Assembly: GCA_034509495.1 (NCBI GenBank)
Contig: CM067522.1
Location: 21,717,500 to 21,781,499 of the forward strand
Reading direction: 5' to 3'
DNA length: 64,000 bases
DNA from: Acestrorhynchus altus
Taxonomy: Eukaryota > Chordata > Actinopteri > Characiformes > Acestrorhynchidae
Positions 21,746 to 33,464 of this stretch are shown here, one piece after another. The notes under the pieces were generated by a model. The model had not been told where the DNA came from and did not search any database. It saw only the letters and a list, made by a program, of their open reading frames with translations. The number at the start of each line of letters is the position of its first letter. Position 1 is the first letter of the stretch. Position numbers and translations under genes: made by a program.

Positions 21746-22704
21746 TCAGCCCCAAAGATAAACAATACATACACTGGAGTGATACATTAGAAGCAGTTGA
21801 AGTAGTGGTCTATGAGGAACCCAGTCCTTTTGGGCCTACTGAAGTGCTTTCTGTCTACTTTCACTTCTACTGGAGCCATTATTTCACTTCTGTCACAATA
21901 CTTTAACTTCAGAGTGGCTACTTTAACCACTTTCCACCTCTGCTTTCCTCCCAGTCGAGTCAGAGTTATTAATTTGCTCCGTCTCCAGTCTGGAGCAGAG
22001 AGGTGGTGTAAACAAGCTGTTCTTCCACATGCTGTCTAATTGCACCGCTGGGAGTCGCTCTGAAGTCACTCGGCGCATGCGCTCCAGCACACGAAGATCA
22101 TCATCATCATTACCGCTACAAGCATCATCAACTTCCACCATTACAGAGCGAGTCGTCTGTCGTAATGGCTCTCGCTTTATTCCCCAGGCAGGCGGCTGTT
22201 AACCCGAAGTATATGACTGATGCGTTCAGGCCGAGATTTGAGTCACTACCAACACACTGGTTTTGCACTCAGGACTACTTTGTCCAGAGCTGCTGTTGTG
22301 CTACATTGAACTTCTGTGGTTCAATAAATCGGGTGGATTCAGGAATTATGAGGCACCAAGGGATACTTTAAAGAGCAACTCCAGTGAAAATCCTGAAAAA
22401 TGAAGCAGAAACAGCTGGGCAGTATCCAGCCTGCTGAGACTGCAACAGCGATTTGGACTAGGGCTGAAGCTGGTGTGCAAATGCCGCAGCATCATCCCAA
22501 AGAACATCGAATGTTTGACCCAAATGTATCTGCGATCTGGAAGGTTGGAGTTGGCCAGCAGCCAGCATGCCTACACCCCACTAGAGATTCTGGACAAGTG
22601 CCGAAGCCGGTGCACCAATGCCGTGGTAGCATGTTGTAGTGGGCCGGTAGCGAATCTTGACATTAGCCGTGTCTGATGTATAAAGCCAAGTCTTTCTGTC
22701 TAAT
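21746..22704. other. Gene-free stretch, nothing recognised
   Basis: A short (ATC)n-like patch near 22098-22130 is the only pattern. Open frames near 22.2-22.6 kb are short and unsupported. Confidence 0.5.
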
Positions 22705-22770
22705 GCAGACTTCCCAAGTCTCCCGGATGTTCCGGGAGTCTCCCACATGTTATATGGTATACTTAGAGGC
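22705..22770. repeat. Short inverted repeat
   Basis: CTCCCGGATGTTCCGGGAG is a 7-bp-arm stem (CTCCCGG / CCGGGAG) with a 5-base loop, inside a longer stretch with repeated GACTCCC/GTCTCCC words. Could be the core of a foldback element. Confidence 0.5.
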
Positions 22771-23129
22771 AGGGCCTCCAAAAAGACAAAAAAACCCATC
22801 TGGGGGGATGGGGTCCGGGTCTGGGGGTACCTCTCTAGCTCCATGAAATGAGTTTTTGCTACTTGGGATGTCTGAAAACGACCCACTTGTCATTATGATT
22901 GAACAATTCAAGGAGACTTTAGTCGTTCACATCAGTGGACTCTCCTTCGGACACCAAAGTATGTGGAGGTGGTGCTAAAAGGCCACTGCTGCTGCTCTTT
23001 AACAACATTTGCAAAATATTGGTACGGGAAAAGAGGAAAGGGATTATTCCTCATCCCTCATTATTCCTCCAACATGTCCACCTTTGCCATTTTGGGTTAC
23101 CTGTTACCTAGGAGATCTAATCTGAAGGT

Positions 23130-23335
23130 GGATTGAATCCTAAAAGTATCTGGAACACCTGCTCATTCACTATTTCTGAGCATTACGTCCATCATTCCAG
23201 AGAACGCTGCTCCACAGCTCAATGCCACTCTAGCCCACACCTGGCATTAGACATGGACACAGTGTATTGTGCATGGAGGTCTATGTGCCAAAAGAGGACT
23301 ATGTATTGGTGTAGTTATGGAGGCTTAAGCTCCAC
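23130..23335 (-). repeat. Family D repeat, other half
   Basis: Read on the minus strand: ATGCCAGGTGTGGGCTAGAG, GCATTGAGCTGTGGAGCA and GTTCTCTGGAATGATGGA. This is the part of family D that follows the segment seen at 27040-27335 (which ends CCAGGCGTGGACTAGAGG). Confidence 0.55.
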
Positions 23336-23612
23336 CCCTCCCTCCACCAGTCACCCGAACCCAGGCTGAACTGTACCGCAAAGATGAATTAGGAAGTGCA
23401 TGAAAATAGTCAGCTGTAATGCGTTTACAGTATTAGTCCCTCCCACCCTGAATGCTTTCAGAGCGTAAACCTGCTTGCATGTGTGTGTTTGACAGGAGTG
23501 TGTGCACGTACAAAAACAGATGTCTCGTGTTAAGTGGGGCGCATGACTCCCTTGTGACTTTTTTGCTATGACAGCGTATCCTCCCCTGCTCTGTTTTTTC
23601 TCCTGACTAGGG

Positions 23613-23656
<44 letters not shown>
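23613..23656. repeat. (CA)n microsatellite
   Basis: 22 CA units in a row. Confidence 0.95.
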
Positions 23657-23657
<1 letters not shown>

Positions 23658-23754
23658 TACCTTGTCTGTAGACACATGATGCATCTAATGCATCTTAATA
23701 TCTATCATCTACAAGCACATATATTTTATTCACTGTTTAACTCTTAGAACCTGG

Positions 23755-23880
23755 GGCCAATTTTTTTTTTTATTATAGGAGACAGTCACACATGCCAGAT
23801 ATTATTTTCAGGAGATCGTGGTCTACTCAAATTTGTCTCCATTTGAGATGCAAATAAATTTACATTTAATATTCGTATGT
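23755..23880 (+). repeat. Diverged copy of the hairpin repeat family
   Basis: ATTATAGGAGACAGTCACAC, CAGATATTATTTTCAGGAGA and CATTTGAGATGCAAATAAAT match the left arm of the hairpin at 35339-35422 in order. Only one arm is present. Confidence 0.55.
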
Positions 23881-23924
23881 TCTGTCTACCTTTTGTTGTT
23901 TCCTTGCTTGCAAGCACAACAAAA

Positions 23925-24345
23925 ACAGCTCACATCTCAGAAATCTGGTTGGAAATCCAGAGTCATCCAGAGCGGTTGGTCATGGAGGAACAGGTTCCGT
24001 ACGGCATCGTGCAGCACATTTACCCACAGATGTTGCAGCTGGACCTGTAGATCCTGCTTGTAGGTTGCCAAAGCTGGTGTCCAGCTGTTCCCGTAAATGC
24101 TCGATTGGCGATAAATTTGTTGAACGGGCAGGTCCAGGAAGTGTTGCCTGATCATCCAGAGTCTGTAGGTTACTCTGCTCTTGAGATATGAAGTGTAGAA
24201 TACAGGCATCGACCAGTCTTTGGTCCTTCTGCAATCTGTGGTCTGGGGTTTTTTCTAATGGGAGTGTGGAAGCTATTTGCTCACAGTGCCACATGAGGGG
24301 TTGCCTGATTGGTTCATTTTGTCGCCTGCAGGGCTCAAACACTCC
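23925..24345 (-). mobile_element. Decayed Tc1-like transposon, GIFQQDNAPTH clade
   Basis: The minus-strand text contains LSPIEHLREQLD, the third-carboxylate region of Tc1 transposases, and a block (GTACGGCATCGTGCAGCACA, TTTACCCACAGATGTTGCAG) shared almost exactly with the remnant at 25380-25830. Frames are broken. It abuts the family S repeat at 24420. Confidence 0.65.
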
Positions 24346-24419
24346 CCCTTGCAGAAATGTGTGCAGGAAAGTGCTGTTGGAAATTGTCTGGTGTTTCAGG
24401 AAACACTCTTGTTAATGGA

Positions 24420-24645
24420 AGGTTTCATTCCCTGAACTGGCAGGACGTGACTGAAGTGCCCTTGTGCAAGGCACTTAACTCCCCAGCTGCTCCCCAGGTG
24501 CTGAAGATAGGGCTGCCCACCGCTCCGGGCACGTGTGCTCACTGCCCCCTAGTGTGTGAATTGACTAGTGTGTATGTGTATCGCTGTGTGTGGATGGGTT
24601 AAATGCAATGGACAAATTTCCCCGTGTGCAGCACAGGAACGTTTC
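24420..24645 (+). mobile_element. Family S retroposon-like repeat, longest copy
   Basis: AGTGCCCTTGTGCAAGGCAC, TTAACTCCCCAGCTGCTCCC, CACTGCCCCCTAGTGTGTG and GGATGGGTTAAATGCAATGG in order. This resembles a common fish SINE/LINE tail; no tRNA-like head is seen, so it is probably 5'-truncated. Confidence 0.65.
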
Positions 24646-25379
24646 CATTTGTATAATGTTTGCATTCTTGGTGAAAGTTAGCAATAATAAGCCCCTCCCC
24701 CAAACGAGCCCGGAGATGGTTCTGGTTGCAGACTGATTTATTTGGGACAGGTGTGAAAACGCTCTAAGAGTTAACGCCAGATTATTCTGTCAGATCAAAG
24801 CGGCCGTCAGAATCCTTTGCGTCATATGAGACTCGTATTAAAGTCTTAATGATGCTGAAGGAGTTTGATGGTTTACAGATGGAAGCAGACTCAGCTTCGT
24901 GGGTAAATGAACCCTGAAACAAACGTGACGGATAAGGCTTTTCTCCTCTCTGCTGACACGCACTCTGCTTTTAGCCAATCAGCACAGACAAACAACTGCG
25001 AGTCCCACAAAGCTGAGACTGTCACTGGGGCACATATTGGTTTTAACGAGGCACAGAAGGTGGAATCTGTCAGAAGCAAGTGTTTAAGAACTTTAAAATC
25101 GACTCTGTGCCACACTTTAATCTTTAGCGATTGCTTTTGGCAATACATCGCCCCAAAGTCTGTTTATGATGTTTGTGTGTTTATGCACCAAAAGCATTCA
25201 CAACATCCATTCTGCATTCATTCCTCAGTACAGACTGACAAAAAATGATATTACACCTGTAAAGAGTTATTGGAATGGAACAAATCTTTCTATGTGTGAA
25301 TGGAATGATATACGTAAGTGATTACAGTGTTAGAGTGAAAGAACAAGCTTAGTGGGGAAAACTGTACAACTGAAAGGAG
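24646..25379. other. Gene-free stretch, nothing recognised
   Basis: A 113-codon open frame on the plus strand at 24907-25248 and an overlapping one on the minus strand show no domain or splice context. I regard both as chance. Confidence 0.5.
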
Positions 25380-25830
25380 TCTCTAGTTCCTTGTCAGGTC
25401 TCTAGTCTGGATACAAGGTGAAATACGGGGGTTCCGTACGGCATCCTGCAGCACATTTACCCACAGATGCTGCAGCTGGGCCTGTAGATCCTGCACGCTG
25501 CACACTCGCTCCATAAATGCTTGATTGGTGATAAATCTGTTGGCATTCCTGGAAAGCCCTTTGTGTGTGGGAGCATTATCCTGCTGAAAAATGCCTGTCG
25601 GAAGCCCTGCCATGAGAGGAAACACGTGTCCGCTCAACGTCCTGTCTGAGCTGTTAGAGTCCCTCATATCAGTACTAGGGATTGACAGACTGTCGTTTGC
25701 GATGCTCCCCAGAGCATCATACCAGCAGTTTGGGAAGTGTGTCACTCCATAGCCAAGGCAGAACCTGGATTCGTCACTAATGATGATACGGTTCCAGCCT
25801 GTAGCCTCTAGGTTTCTCATTCACAACCCC
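25380..25830 (-). mobile_element. Decayed Tc1-like transposon, GIFQQDNAPTH clade
   Basis: A minus-strand frame of 145 codons (25383-25820) reads NRIIISDESRFCLG (first catalytic Asp region), then GIFQQDNAPTHK (second Asp), then shifts into LQAQLQHLWVNVLQDAVRN, the family C-terminus. The third carboxylate region is missing, so no active enzyme can be made. Confidence 0.8.
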
Positions 25831-27035
25831 ACTACAAACGAAGGCGATGGCGGCTGGGACAGAACGTGTGGATGATGGCAATTTGTTGAAACTGTTGCTT
25901 GTCTCAGTCCTATTATCCCCCTCTCTCAAAGTCTGTCGGCTGGTGAGTATATTGTAGAGGCATGTACGCTTCTGTGCAACATACAACCAGATACTAGTAA
26001 ATTCACTGCTGTTGCCCTTTAAAATTTTTCCTCTGCCTGTAGTTCATGTTGTTGAGGTACTTTGCTTGAATAGCGAGATACACGTTCAATCCAAGGGCCT
26101 CATTTGTCTGAGGGTCGCTATTCCTACCCGTCGGATCCTGGCTTTCTCTCTCCCTGTCTTGGGTGGACAAGATCAGGACCACGGTTGGAGGTCCTTAGGT
26201 GCCCCGTGCGCCTTCGTCTTCCAAAATACAGAGCAGTCACTGGACATTGGGGGTTTGTCTCCACCTTCTCCTTCTTTTGTCGACCGTGTTATGTGAGCAC
26301 CACGGAAAGTTCAGTGGACAGGGCGGGCAAGGTCATGGTTGGGTAGAGTCTGGTTCTGTTCCCTCCACGGCCAGTGAAAAGGTGACACGACTGTCAAAAA
26401 TTGCCAATGTATAGGACACACAGGCTCAAGCGCCACAGTTCTCGCAGAATCCATTCAGCCTCTTTTCCCCCATACGCAAGTCTACCCCCCTTGAATACCC
26501 TTTAGCCTACCCGGACTAAACCATGAGGGTATATACAGTCGCAGGTAGATCTGAACAAATACTAAAATACAAGCACACTCCCCTATATGCACAACCAGCA
26601 ATTCACATAGCAGACTTTCTTTCCCTGATGTTACGGGTAAGTATATTTGTTTATTTACATAATAAAATACAATAATAAATATTTTTCCCCTGTTCCAGCA
26701 ATTCTCCCGAGTCCACTCAATACTATAAAAGGAGTTCAAGTTCATAACTGGACCTTAATACTGTTTTAAAGATGCTGGTGATGGTTATGGTTGACCTACA
26801 TTATCACATAAGCATATCCATTTTGTCTTCTGAACACACTGGATTCCGACATTTGAATTGAAATGTCCCACTTTATGCTATTTTGGGCTTAAAATGAAAA
26901 TTTATAATCACTCATTTGTCATTTGCACAGACAGTAGTAGCTGTTGACATTTCATTTACACAGAGATTTAGACGTGCGAAGCTGCTGTATTTTAATGAAA
27001 AATTACACTGAGCTGAATGCTGGATGTCTGTATCT
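25831..27035. other. Gene-free stretch, nothing recognised
   Basis: Unique-looking DNA. Overlapping open frames at 26.0-26.4 kb on the plus strand have no recognisable content. Confidence 0.5.
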
Positions 27036-27039
27036 TCAT

Positions 27040-27335
27040 GCATGGTGTCCAAATATTTGTGGACACCCCTACTAATGAATGCATTCAGCTACTATGGGCT
27101 ACACCCATTGCTGACACATATGTGCAAATGCTCACACAGCTTGTCTAGTCTCTGTAGAGAAGTACTGGCAATAGAATCGGACTCTCTGGAGCAGATAAAA
27201 AAAACATGAACCTATAGGCACCATGACTAACCAGGCGTGGACTAGAGGAGTATAAAGCTCCCTCACAGCAATGGTCCAAAATCTAGTAGGAAGCCTGCAC
27301 TGTGCAGTAGACACTGTAGACACTTTAGACACTGT
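27040..27335 (+). repeat. Dispersed repeat family D
   Basis: TGTCCAAATATTTGTGGACA at the left is followed by AATGAATGCATTCAGCTACT, ACACAGCTTGTCTAGTCTC and GAAGTACTGGCAATAGAATC. Other copies: 2775-2890, 16790-16925, 23130-23335. The TGTCCA...TGGACA start is itself palindromic, as expected at a DNA-transposon end. It runs straight into the large minisatellite. Confidence 0.65.
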
Positions 27336-27342
27336 ATTAAAG

Positions 27343-29275
27343 ATCAGCAGCAGTGTAGTTACTGAAACTGTATCAGAAACACAGTCCGGTAGCCGGTATT
27401 AAAGATCAGTGTAGTTACTGAAACTGTATCAGAAACACAAGTCCGTAGCCGTATTAAAGATCAGCAGCAGTAGCTACGAAACTGTATCAGAAACACAGTC
27501 CGTAGCCGGTAAGGCATCAGCAACAGTGTAGTTACTGAAACTGTATCAGGAAACACAGTCCGTAGTCGGTATTAAAGATCAGTAACAGTGTAGTTACTGA
27601 AACTGTATCAGAAACACAGTCCGGTAGCCGGTATTAAAGATCAGCAGCAGTGTAGTTACTGAAACTGTAACAGAAACACAGTCCGGTAGCCGGTATTAAA
27701 GATCAGCAGTGTAGTTACTGAAACTGTATCAGAAACACAGTCCGGTAGCCGGTATTAAAGACAGCAGTGTAGCTACGAAACTGTATCAGAAACACAGTTC
27801 GCAGCCGGTATTAAAGATCAGCAGCAGTGTAGTTACTGAAACTGTATCAGAAACACAGTCCGTAGCCGTATTAAAGATCAGCAGGGAAGTTACTGAAACT
27901 GTATCGAAACACAACCGTAGCCGAGATACATCAGTAACAGTAGTTACTGAAACTGTATCAGAAACACAGTCCGCAGCTGGTATTAAAGATCAGCAGTGTA
28001 GTTACTGAAACTGTATCAGAAACAGTCCGGTAGCCGGTATTAAAGATCAGCAGCAGTGTAGTTACTGAAACTGTATCAGAAACACAGTCCGCAGCCGTAT
28101 TAAAGATCAGCAGCAGGTAGTTACTGAAACTGTATCAGAAACACAGTCCGTAGCTGTATTAAAGACTGGCAGCAGTGTAGCGCTACTGAAACTGTATCAG
28201 AAACACAGTCCGTAGCCGGGTATTAAAGATCAGCAGCAGTGTAGTTACTGAAATTGCATCAGAAACACAGTCCGGTAGCCGCTATTAAAGATCAGCAGCA
28301 GTAGTTACCGAAACTGTATCAGAAACACAGTCCGGTACCCGGTATTAAAGATCAGCAGCAGTGTAGTTACTGAAACTGTATCAGAAACACAGTCCGGTAG
28401 CCGGTATTAAAGATCAGCAGCAGTGTAGTTACTGAAACTGTATCAGAAACACAGTCCGCACTGGTATTAAAGATCAGCAGCAGTGTAGTTACTGAAACTG
28501 TATCAGAAACACAGTCCGCAGTCGTGTATTAAAGATCAGCAGTGTAGTACTGAAACTGTATCAGGAACACAGTCCGTAGTCGTATTAAAGATCAGCAGCA
28601 GTGTAGTTACTGAAACTGGGTAATGAAACACAGTCCGCACCGTATTAAAGATCAGCAGCAGTGTAGTTACTGAAATCGTATCAGAAACACAGTCCGTAGC
28701 CGGGTATTAAAGATCAGCAGGTAGTTACTGAAACTGTATCAGAAACACAGTCCGTAGCCGTGTATTAAAGATCAGCAGTGTAGTTACTGAAACCGTATCA
28801 GAAACACAGTCCGCAGCCGTATTAAAGATCAGCAGCAGTGTAGTTACGAAATCAACAGAAACACAGTCCGTAGTCGGTATTAAAGATCAGTAACAGTGTA
28901 GTTACTGAAACTGTATCAGAAACACAGTCCGTAGCCATTAAAGATCAGTAACAGTGTAGTTACTGAAACTGTATCAGAAACACAGTCCGGTAGCCGGTAT
29001 TAAAGATCGGTAGCAGTGTAGTTACTGAAACTGTATCAGAAACACAGTCCGGTAGCCGGTATTAAAGATCAGCAGTGTAGTTACGAAACTGGTATCAGAA
29101 ACACAGTCCGGTAGCCGGTATTAAAGATCAGCAGTGTAGTTACTGAAACTGTATCAGAAACACAGTCCGGTAGCCGGTATTAAAGATCAGCAGTTTAGTT
29201 ACTGAAACTGTATCAGAAACACAGTCCGGTAGCCGGTATTAAAGATCAGCAGCAGTGAATTACTGAAACTGCATG
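27343..29275 (+). repeat. Minisatellite array 1, unit about 62 bp
   Basis: About 32 tandem copies of a unit that reads TGTAGTTACTGAAACTGTAT, CAGAAACACAGTCCGGTAGC, CGGTATTAAAGATCAGCAGC, AG. Length varies from about 56 to 64 bp through small indels, mostly in the CCGGTAGCCGGTATT part and the CAG/TAACAG end. Each unit has two GAAAC words 12 bp apart. The same unit in the same orientation forms array 2 at 38885-41240. Confidence 0.97.
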
Positions 29276-29596
29276 TTAGCAGTTCTGGAAGAGGGCTGAA
29301 GGTGGCACACTAATGCAATGGTGGCAGTGTGGGATGAGGTCTATAGCCATACCCAATGCTCCTAGAGAGATGATTAACTGTCAGTCACAATCTCTGATGA
29401 CTAATTTAGATTGGAAGCTACTTTAATACTGTTGGGTATCATCCTTCCATAAAAGGACTTACTTGATCGCCATGATGACCAGAAACCCTGGTGTGACTCT
29501 TTAATGACTAGGCCATGGACGGGAGTGTGTTTTAAAATTGTATTAACATACTACAGTAATGCTCTTATGACCTGAAGCCCACCCTTTAATATTTAA
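29276..29596. other. Gene-free stretch, nothing recognised
   Basis: Unique-looking spacer between array 1 and a block of microsatellites. Confidence 0.5.
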
Positions 29597-29601
29597 GTGT
29601 G

Positions 29602-29642
<41 letters not shown>

Positions 29643-29643
29643 T
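29597..29643. repeat. (GT)n microsatellite with one TTTG interruption
   Basis: GT run broken once at about 29616. Confidence 0.93.
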
Positions 29644-29720
29644 TGAGTCTGGTCATACACTGAGCTTTATCAGAGACCCCCAGAACCAGTGACACAGAAA
29701 GCCACTTTACCAGCCTCAGT

Positions 29721-29723
<3 letters not shown>

Positions 29724-29778
<55 letters not shown>

Positions 29779-29812
29779 ATCTCTCTCTCTCTTTTCCCAT
29801 CTCTCTCTCTCC
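29724..29812. repeat. (CT)n microsatellite
   Basis: A pure run of about 25 CT units followed by shorter CT blocks separated by CATC and TTTTCCCAT. Confidence 0.93.
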
Positions 29813-29925
29813 CCTGCTGAGAACACATAGCACACCCTGATACACACTCTACCATCTCACACTGTCACTTAATCCTCTTTTATGAATACCACTACCCATC
29901 AGAAAAGGGGCTCAGTGGCTGTGAT

Positions 29926-30114
29926 CACACACACACACATACACACACACACACACACACACTTCCCCTGTCAACCTTCAAACCCCACATTTGCTGACTT
30001 TGAGTCTCCAATGCTTTGTAGAAACTCAGTTCTTTTGCAGGGGTGAGGTAATCCTAACATGCTGTTATAAGGAGATATGTGCACGCGCACACACACACAC
30101 ACGCGCACACACAC

Positions 30115-30149
<35 letters not shown>
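29926..30149. repeat. Two (CA)n microsatellites
   Basis: CA runs at 29926-29962 and 30081-30149; the second includes CGCG interruptions (GCACGCGCAC, ACGCGCAC). Confidence 0.93.
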
Positions 30150-30154
<5 letters not shown>

Positions 30155-30448
30155 AAATAAACACCATGGCTGTCATATAAAAATCATTGTGCGCCGTTTA
30201 AAATCCCACAGCTGTAAACAGTGTTATTTTAACGGTAAACAGACAAACAGAAATGTGGTGCAATAAGATTGTTTTACAATATCTTGTGTTAATAACTACG
30301 TAACGTCGGCAGCTGACAGGTTAAACACTTCTAGCAGCAGAAAATGAACAACTACAGCTTCACGAGCAGTTTCCACAGTTCACACCATTTCTAACAATCA
30401 TTGTACGACTAGATTTTTACAGAATTTTATGATTAACCTGCATTAATG

Positions 30449-31400
30449 TAGACTCATCATCAAATAAATAGCTGCACCCAGTAGGAATTGTGGGATTGCA
30501 TTGCTATTGAGAAGATGGATGAAGATAAGCACATGCCATCAATTCTTTCCAAGGTGTCTCCATTGCGTCATTGCATTCAGAGGAAAGCGCTGGGCCCCCA
30601 CCTCCGATACAACAGCTAACAGACGCCTGTGCTGACCAGAACCGCATTTGTTGTGATTTGAGGAGAGAGCGCCATCTACCAACCAAGAGAGAGCATAGCC
30701 AATTTTGCGTGGAGGTGTAGAGGTTCCTAATGGTGTCCTGTGATGATCCATCCCATGCAGCTTGAATGTTCTCCCTCAGTTCTGCAGATGGTGTGGTAGG
30801 GGTGGAGTGTTGATAGAGCGTCCAATAGCGTCCCACACATTTTCAATCAGGGACAGGTCTGGAGATGAGACCGACCATGGCGTAGTATCTGTGTCTTCAA
30901 GATGAGATCTTGAGACGGCAGCAGTGTGTGGACGAGCGTCGTCCTGTTGGAATAGAGCATCGGAGTGTGTGTTCAGAAAAGGTAGAACCACTGGTTGCAG
31001 AACCTCATTAACATAACGTTGGTCTGTTAAAGTGTCTGTAATGAAGACCAACGGTGATCTGGCATCATATGAAACTGCACCCACAACATCACACCAGACC
31101 TTCTGGAGTGTGATGCTCGTGTGATGCATGACAACAAACCATTGATCTTGGCGCTGACCACGGTGCTGTTGATTGTCCCCACCGAGACAGAAGCAGGACT
31201 CACTGAAGATGAGGCCAGTCTCAGTGACTCCATTATAGTTGTGCCATTCGTTCAGGATGCAGCTGTTTTTTGATGATGAGTGTATAATTGTATGTTGGAT
31301 AAGACGCTGGTACATGTTCTGTGGTATATCTTTAGTTGTGTTGCAGACAGACACACCCCTCAACCGGTGAGGTGCTGGTGACAGTGGACACGTACCATAA
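30449..31400 (-). mobile_element. Tc1-like element, copy B, longest of its family here
   Basis: The minus-strand frame at 30776-31363 (195 codons) covers most of the transposase core: MYQRLIQHTIIHSS in the linker, then FSESCFCLGGDNQQHRG, where the first catalytic Asp is expected but the context reads FSESCF (Asp changed), then ALFQQDDARPHTAA and SLIENVWDAIGRSIN with second and third carboxylates. It stops at PLPHHLQN like copies A and C. The left end (GACTCATCATCAAATAAATA, GCTGCACCCAG) matches copy A's terminus. Between the C-terminal NLYTS block and that end lie about 230 bp not found in copies A or C, so something inserted there. Confidence 0.85.
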
Positions 31401-31581
31401 GTGTGCTGTTCCAGGAATCAGAGTTGGTGTGTGTGGCCTGTCCCTCCTCTGGTCCTGAAAAGCAACAACAGTGAATGTGAATCACAGCACATGTTCAGAT
31501 CAGACTGCTTTGTTGATCAGCAACCTGTCCCGGACAGACCTACACACACTGACCTGCCCAATCTGCATGACCACTCTCTAT

Positions 31582-31583
<2 letters not shown>

Positions 31584-31651
<68 letters not shown>
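31584..31651. repeat. (CA)n microsatellite
   Basis: 34 CA units without interruption. Confidence 0.95.
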
Positions 31652-31653
<2 letters not shown>

Positions 31654-31738
31654 GACACCCAACTGTGTTTCAAATTAGCCTCTTTATGAAGCTCAGCTAA
31701 ACCCCCCTACTCTCTCTTATTGTCCCTGTATGCCCTCC

Positions 31739-31743
<5 letters not shown>

Positions 31744-31789
<46 letters not shown>
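31744..31789. repeat. (CT)n microsatellite
   Basis: About 23 CT units. Confidence 0.95.
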
Positions 31790-31792
<3 letters not shown>

Positions 31793-31949
31793 CTCATGCT
31801 TGAAGATCTGGGTCAATCGTATCAAGAGCTCAGAAGTTCCCTCTGCATGTTTCTTGCATTGATAATGAGAGGTGTGTGTGTGTGTGTGTGTGTGGGGGGG
31901 TTATCTGGGTGTTTGGAGTTGGGGGAAGGGTATCTGGTGCCAGGGCATG

Positions 31950-31950
<1 letters not shown>

Positions 31951-32014
<64 letters not shown>
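31951..32014. repeat. (GT)n microsatellite
   Basis: 32 GT units; a shorter GT run lies at 31873-31893. Confidence 0.95.
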
Positions 32015-32018
<4 letters not shown>

Positions 32019-32128
32019 GGTTGGGGGTATGCTCTAATTAATGGGGTTACTGGCATGAAGAGCATGGCACCATGGCTGGCACACAGCCGCCCACCTCATA
32101 CAAACGTCTGACTGTCTGCTGGGTGTGT

Positions 32129-32129
<1 letters not shown>

Positions 32130-32171
<42 letters not shown>
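32130..32171. repeat. (GA)n microsatellite
   Basis: About 20 GA units, followed by looser GAGAGTGA/GAAAGAAA purine tract to about 32230. Confidence 0.95.
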
Positions 32172-32174
<3 letters not shown>

Positions 32175-32524
32175 ACTGTACATAATGTGTGAGAGAGTGA
32201 AAGAGAGTGAGCGAAAGAAAGAAAGAGAGAATATTCTATATATATTGCAGATTTGATTTGGAAGCACCACATGAACATCCATCGAAGTCAGACTCTGAAT
32301 TTTCAGTGCAGCCTGACCTGAACAGTTCCGCAAGTAACATATGAAATATGAATCTACAATTTGCACGTAATTCTGATAATAACGTTTTTTTAAGCGACTA
32401 CCGTCCACACATTACTTTCAAATAAAAAATCAGATCTATAAAGATCTATAAAATATACATAAAAAAATCTCGTCATCCTCCATGTGTTTTTTAATTTTCC
32501 CACTTAAAATACATGGACGTGACA

Positions 32525-32805
32525 AAGTCAGGCGAATGAGCAATCTCCAGGACTTTTATTCTGAAATGTGAACACTGTGTGAGCAAAGAAAGAGAGCAAA
32601 CAGCACCTCCCTTCTCATTGTCCTCTGTAACCAAATATCTGGGCCAGCGATGTCATCAGCCCCGCCCCCTCTCTCTGATCAGTCAGAGTCTGTATGCAGG
32701 TTGATCATCAGCCCCGCCCCCTCTCTCTGATCAGTCAGAGTCTGTATGCAGGTTGATCATCAGCCCCGCCCCCTCTCTCTGATCAGTCAGAGTCTGTACA
32801 CATGG
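32525..32805 (+). repeat. Dispersed repeat R with three 52-bp GC-box repeats
   Basis: Starts TCCAGGACTTTTATTCTGAA, then GAACACTGTGTGAGCAAAG. Three tandem copies of a 52-bp unit follow, at 32654, 32706 and 32758. Each unit holds CATCAGCCCCGCCCCCTCTC and the inverted repeat CTCTGATCAGTCAGAG. The reverse complement of the whole arrangement is at 37535-37830; a copy without the triplication is at 34595-34810. Confidence 0.9.
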
Positions 32806-33168
32806 ACAGAGCAGAGTTCAGCTGGAAGGTGGGGAAAATGACCTGGAATCTGCATCTATAAAGCCACAAAATGGACTGGGATCAGGACATCCACATTTAT
32901 TATTTCTGTGGTCTCGCTCTGTAGTCTGTAATAATGGATTCTCTACCGAACCAGACAGTTTGATGTAAGTTGTCAGGCAGAATAAGAACATAAGAACATA
33001 CTGTTGGCAGAGAGACCTGCAGGTTTACTGGGAGACAGAGGATCCGTTGAGTCTCTGTCTTGGCGCCTTTGTAGATTGATTTTTGATTTCTCTCTCACTT
33101 TATGTATCGACTTCATCATTCGCTCTACCTGGCATGAAGGACTTTTGTCTGGGATCAAAATATATAGG

Positions 33169-33170
<2 letters not shown>

Positions 33171-33230
<60 letters not shown>
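33171..33230. repeat. (GT)n microsatellite
   Basis: About 30 GT units. Confidence 0.95.
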
Positions 33231-33232
<2 letters not shown>

Positions 33233-33464
33233 TACCCCACTTCATTTTAACTGACAGACAAAGACCTCAGAGTCATCAAACTGTCACTCACACTGACTCA
33301 CAGTCACAAGTGACTCATTCAACTGCGGGGGCCTGGAATTTAGTCTGTGGTTTGCACTTTTCCCGTTGTCTTTTTGTGCGTTCAGTGACCACACAGGAGC
33401 ACTTTGTGGTTCTATCATTCCAGACTGTAATTCACCTGCATCTCTGCAGACCTTATTCTCCTCC

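Noticed and set aside
24420..24645. tRNA gene or tRNA-headed SINE
   Set aside because: I looked for A-box and B-box promoter words in order in the family S copies and did not find a convincing pair.
27343..29275. CRISPR-like array
   Set aside because: The repeats are directly abutting with no unique spacers, and the genome is clearly eukaryotic.
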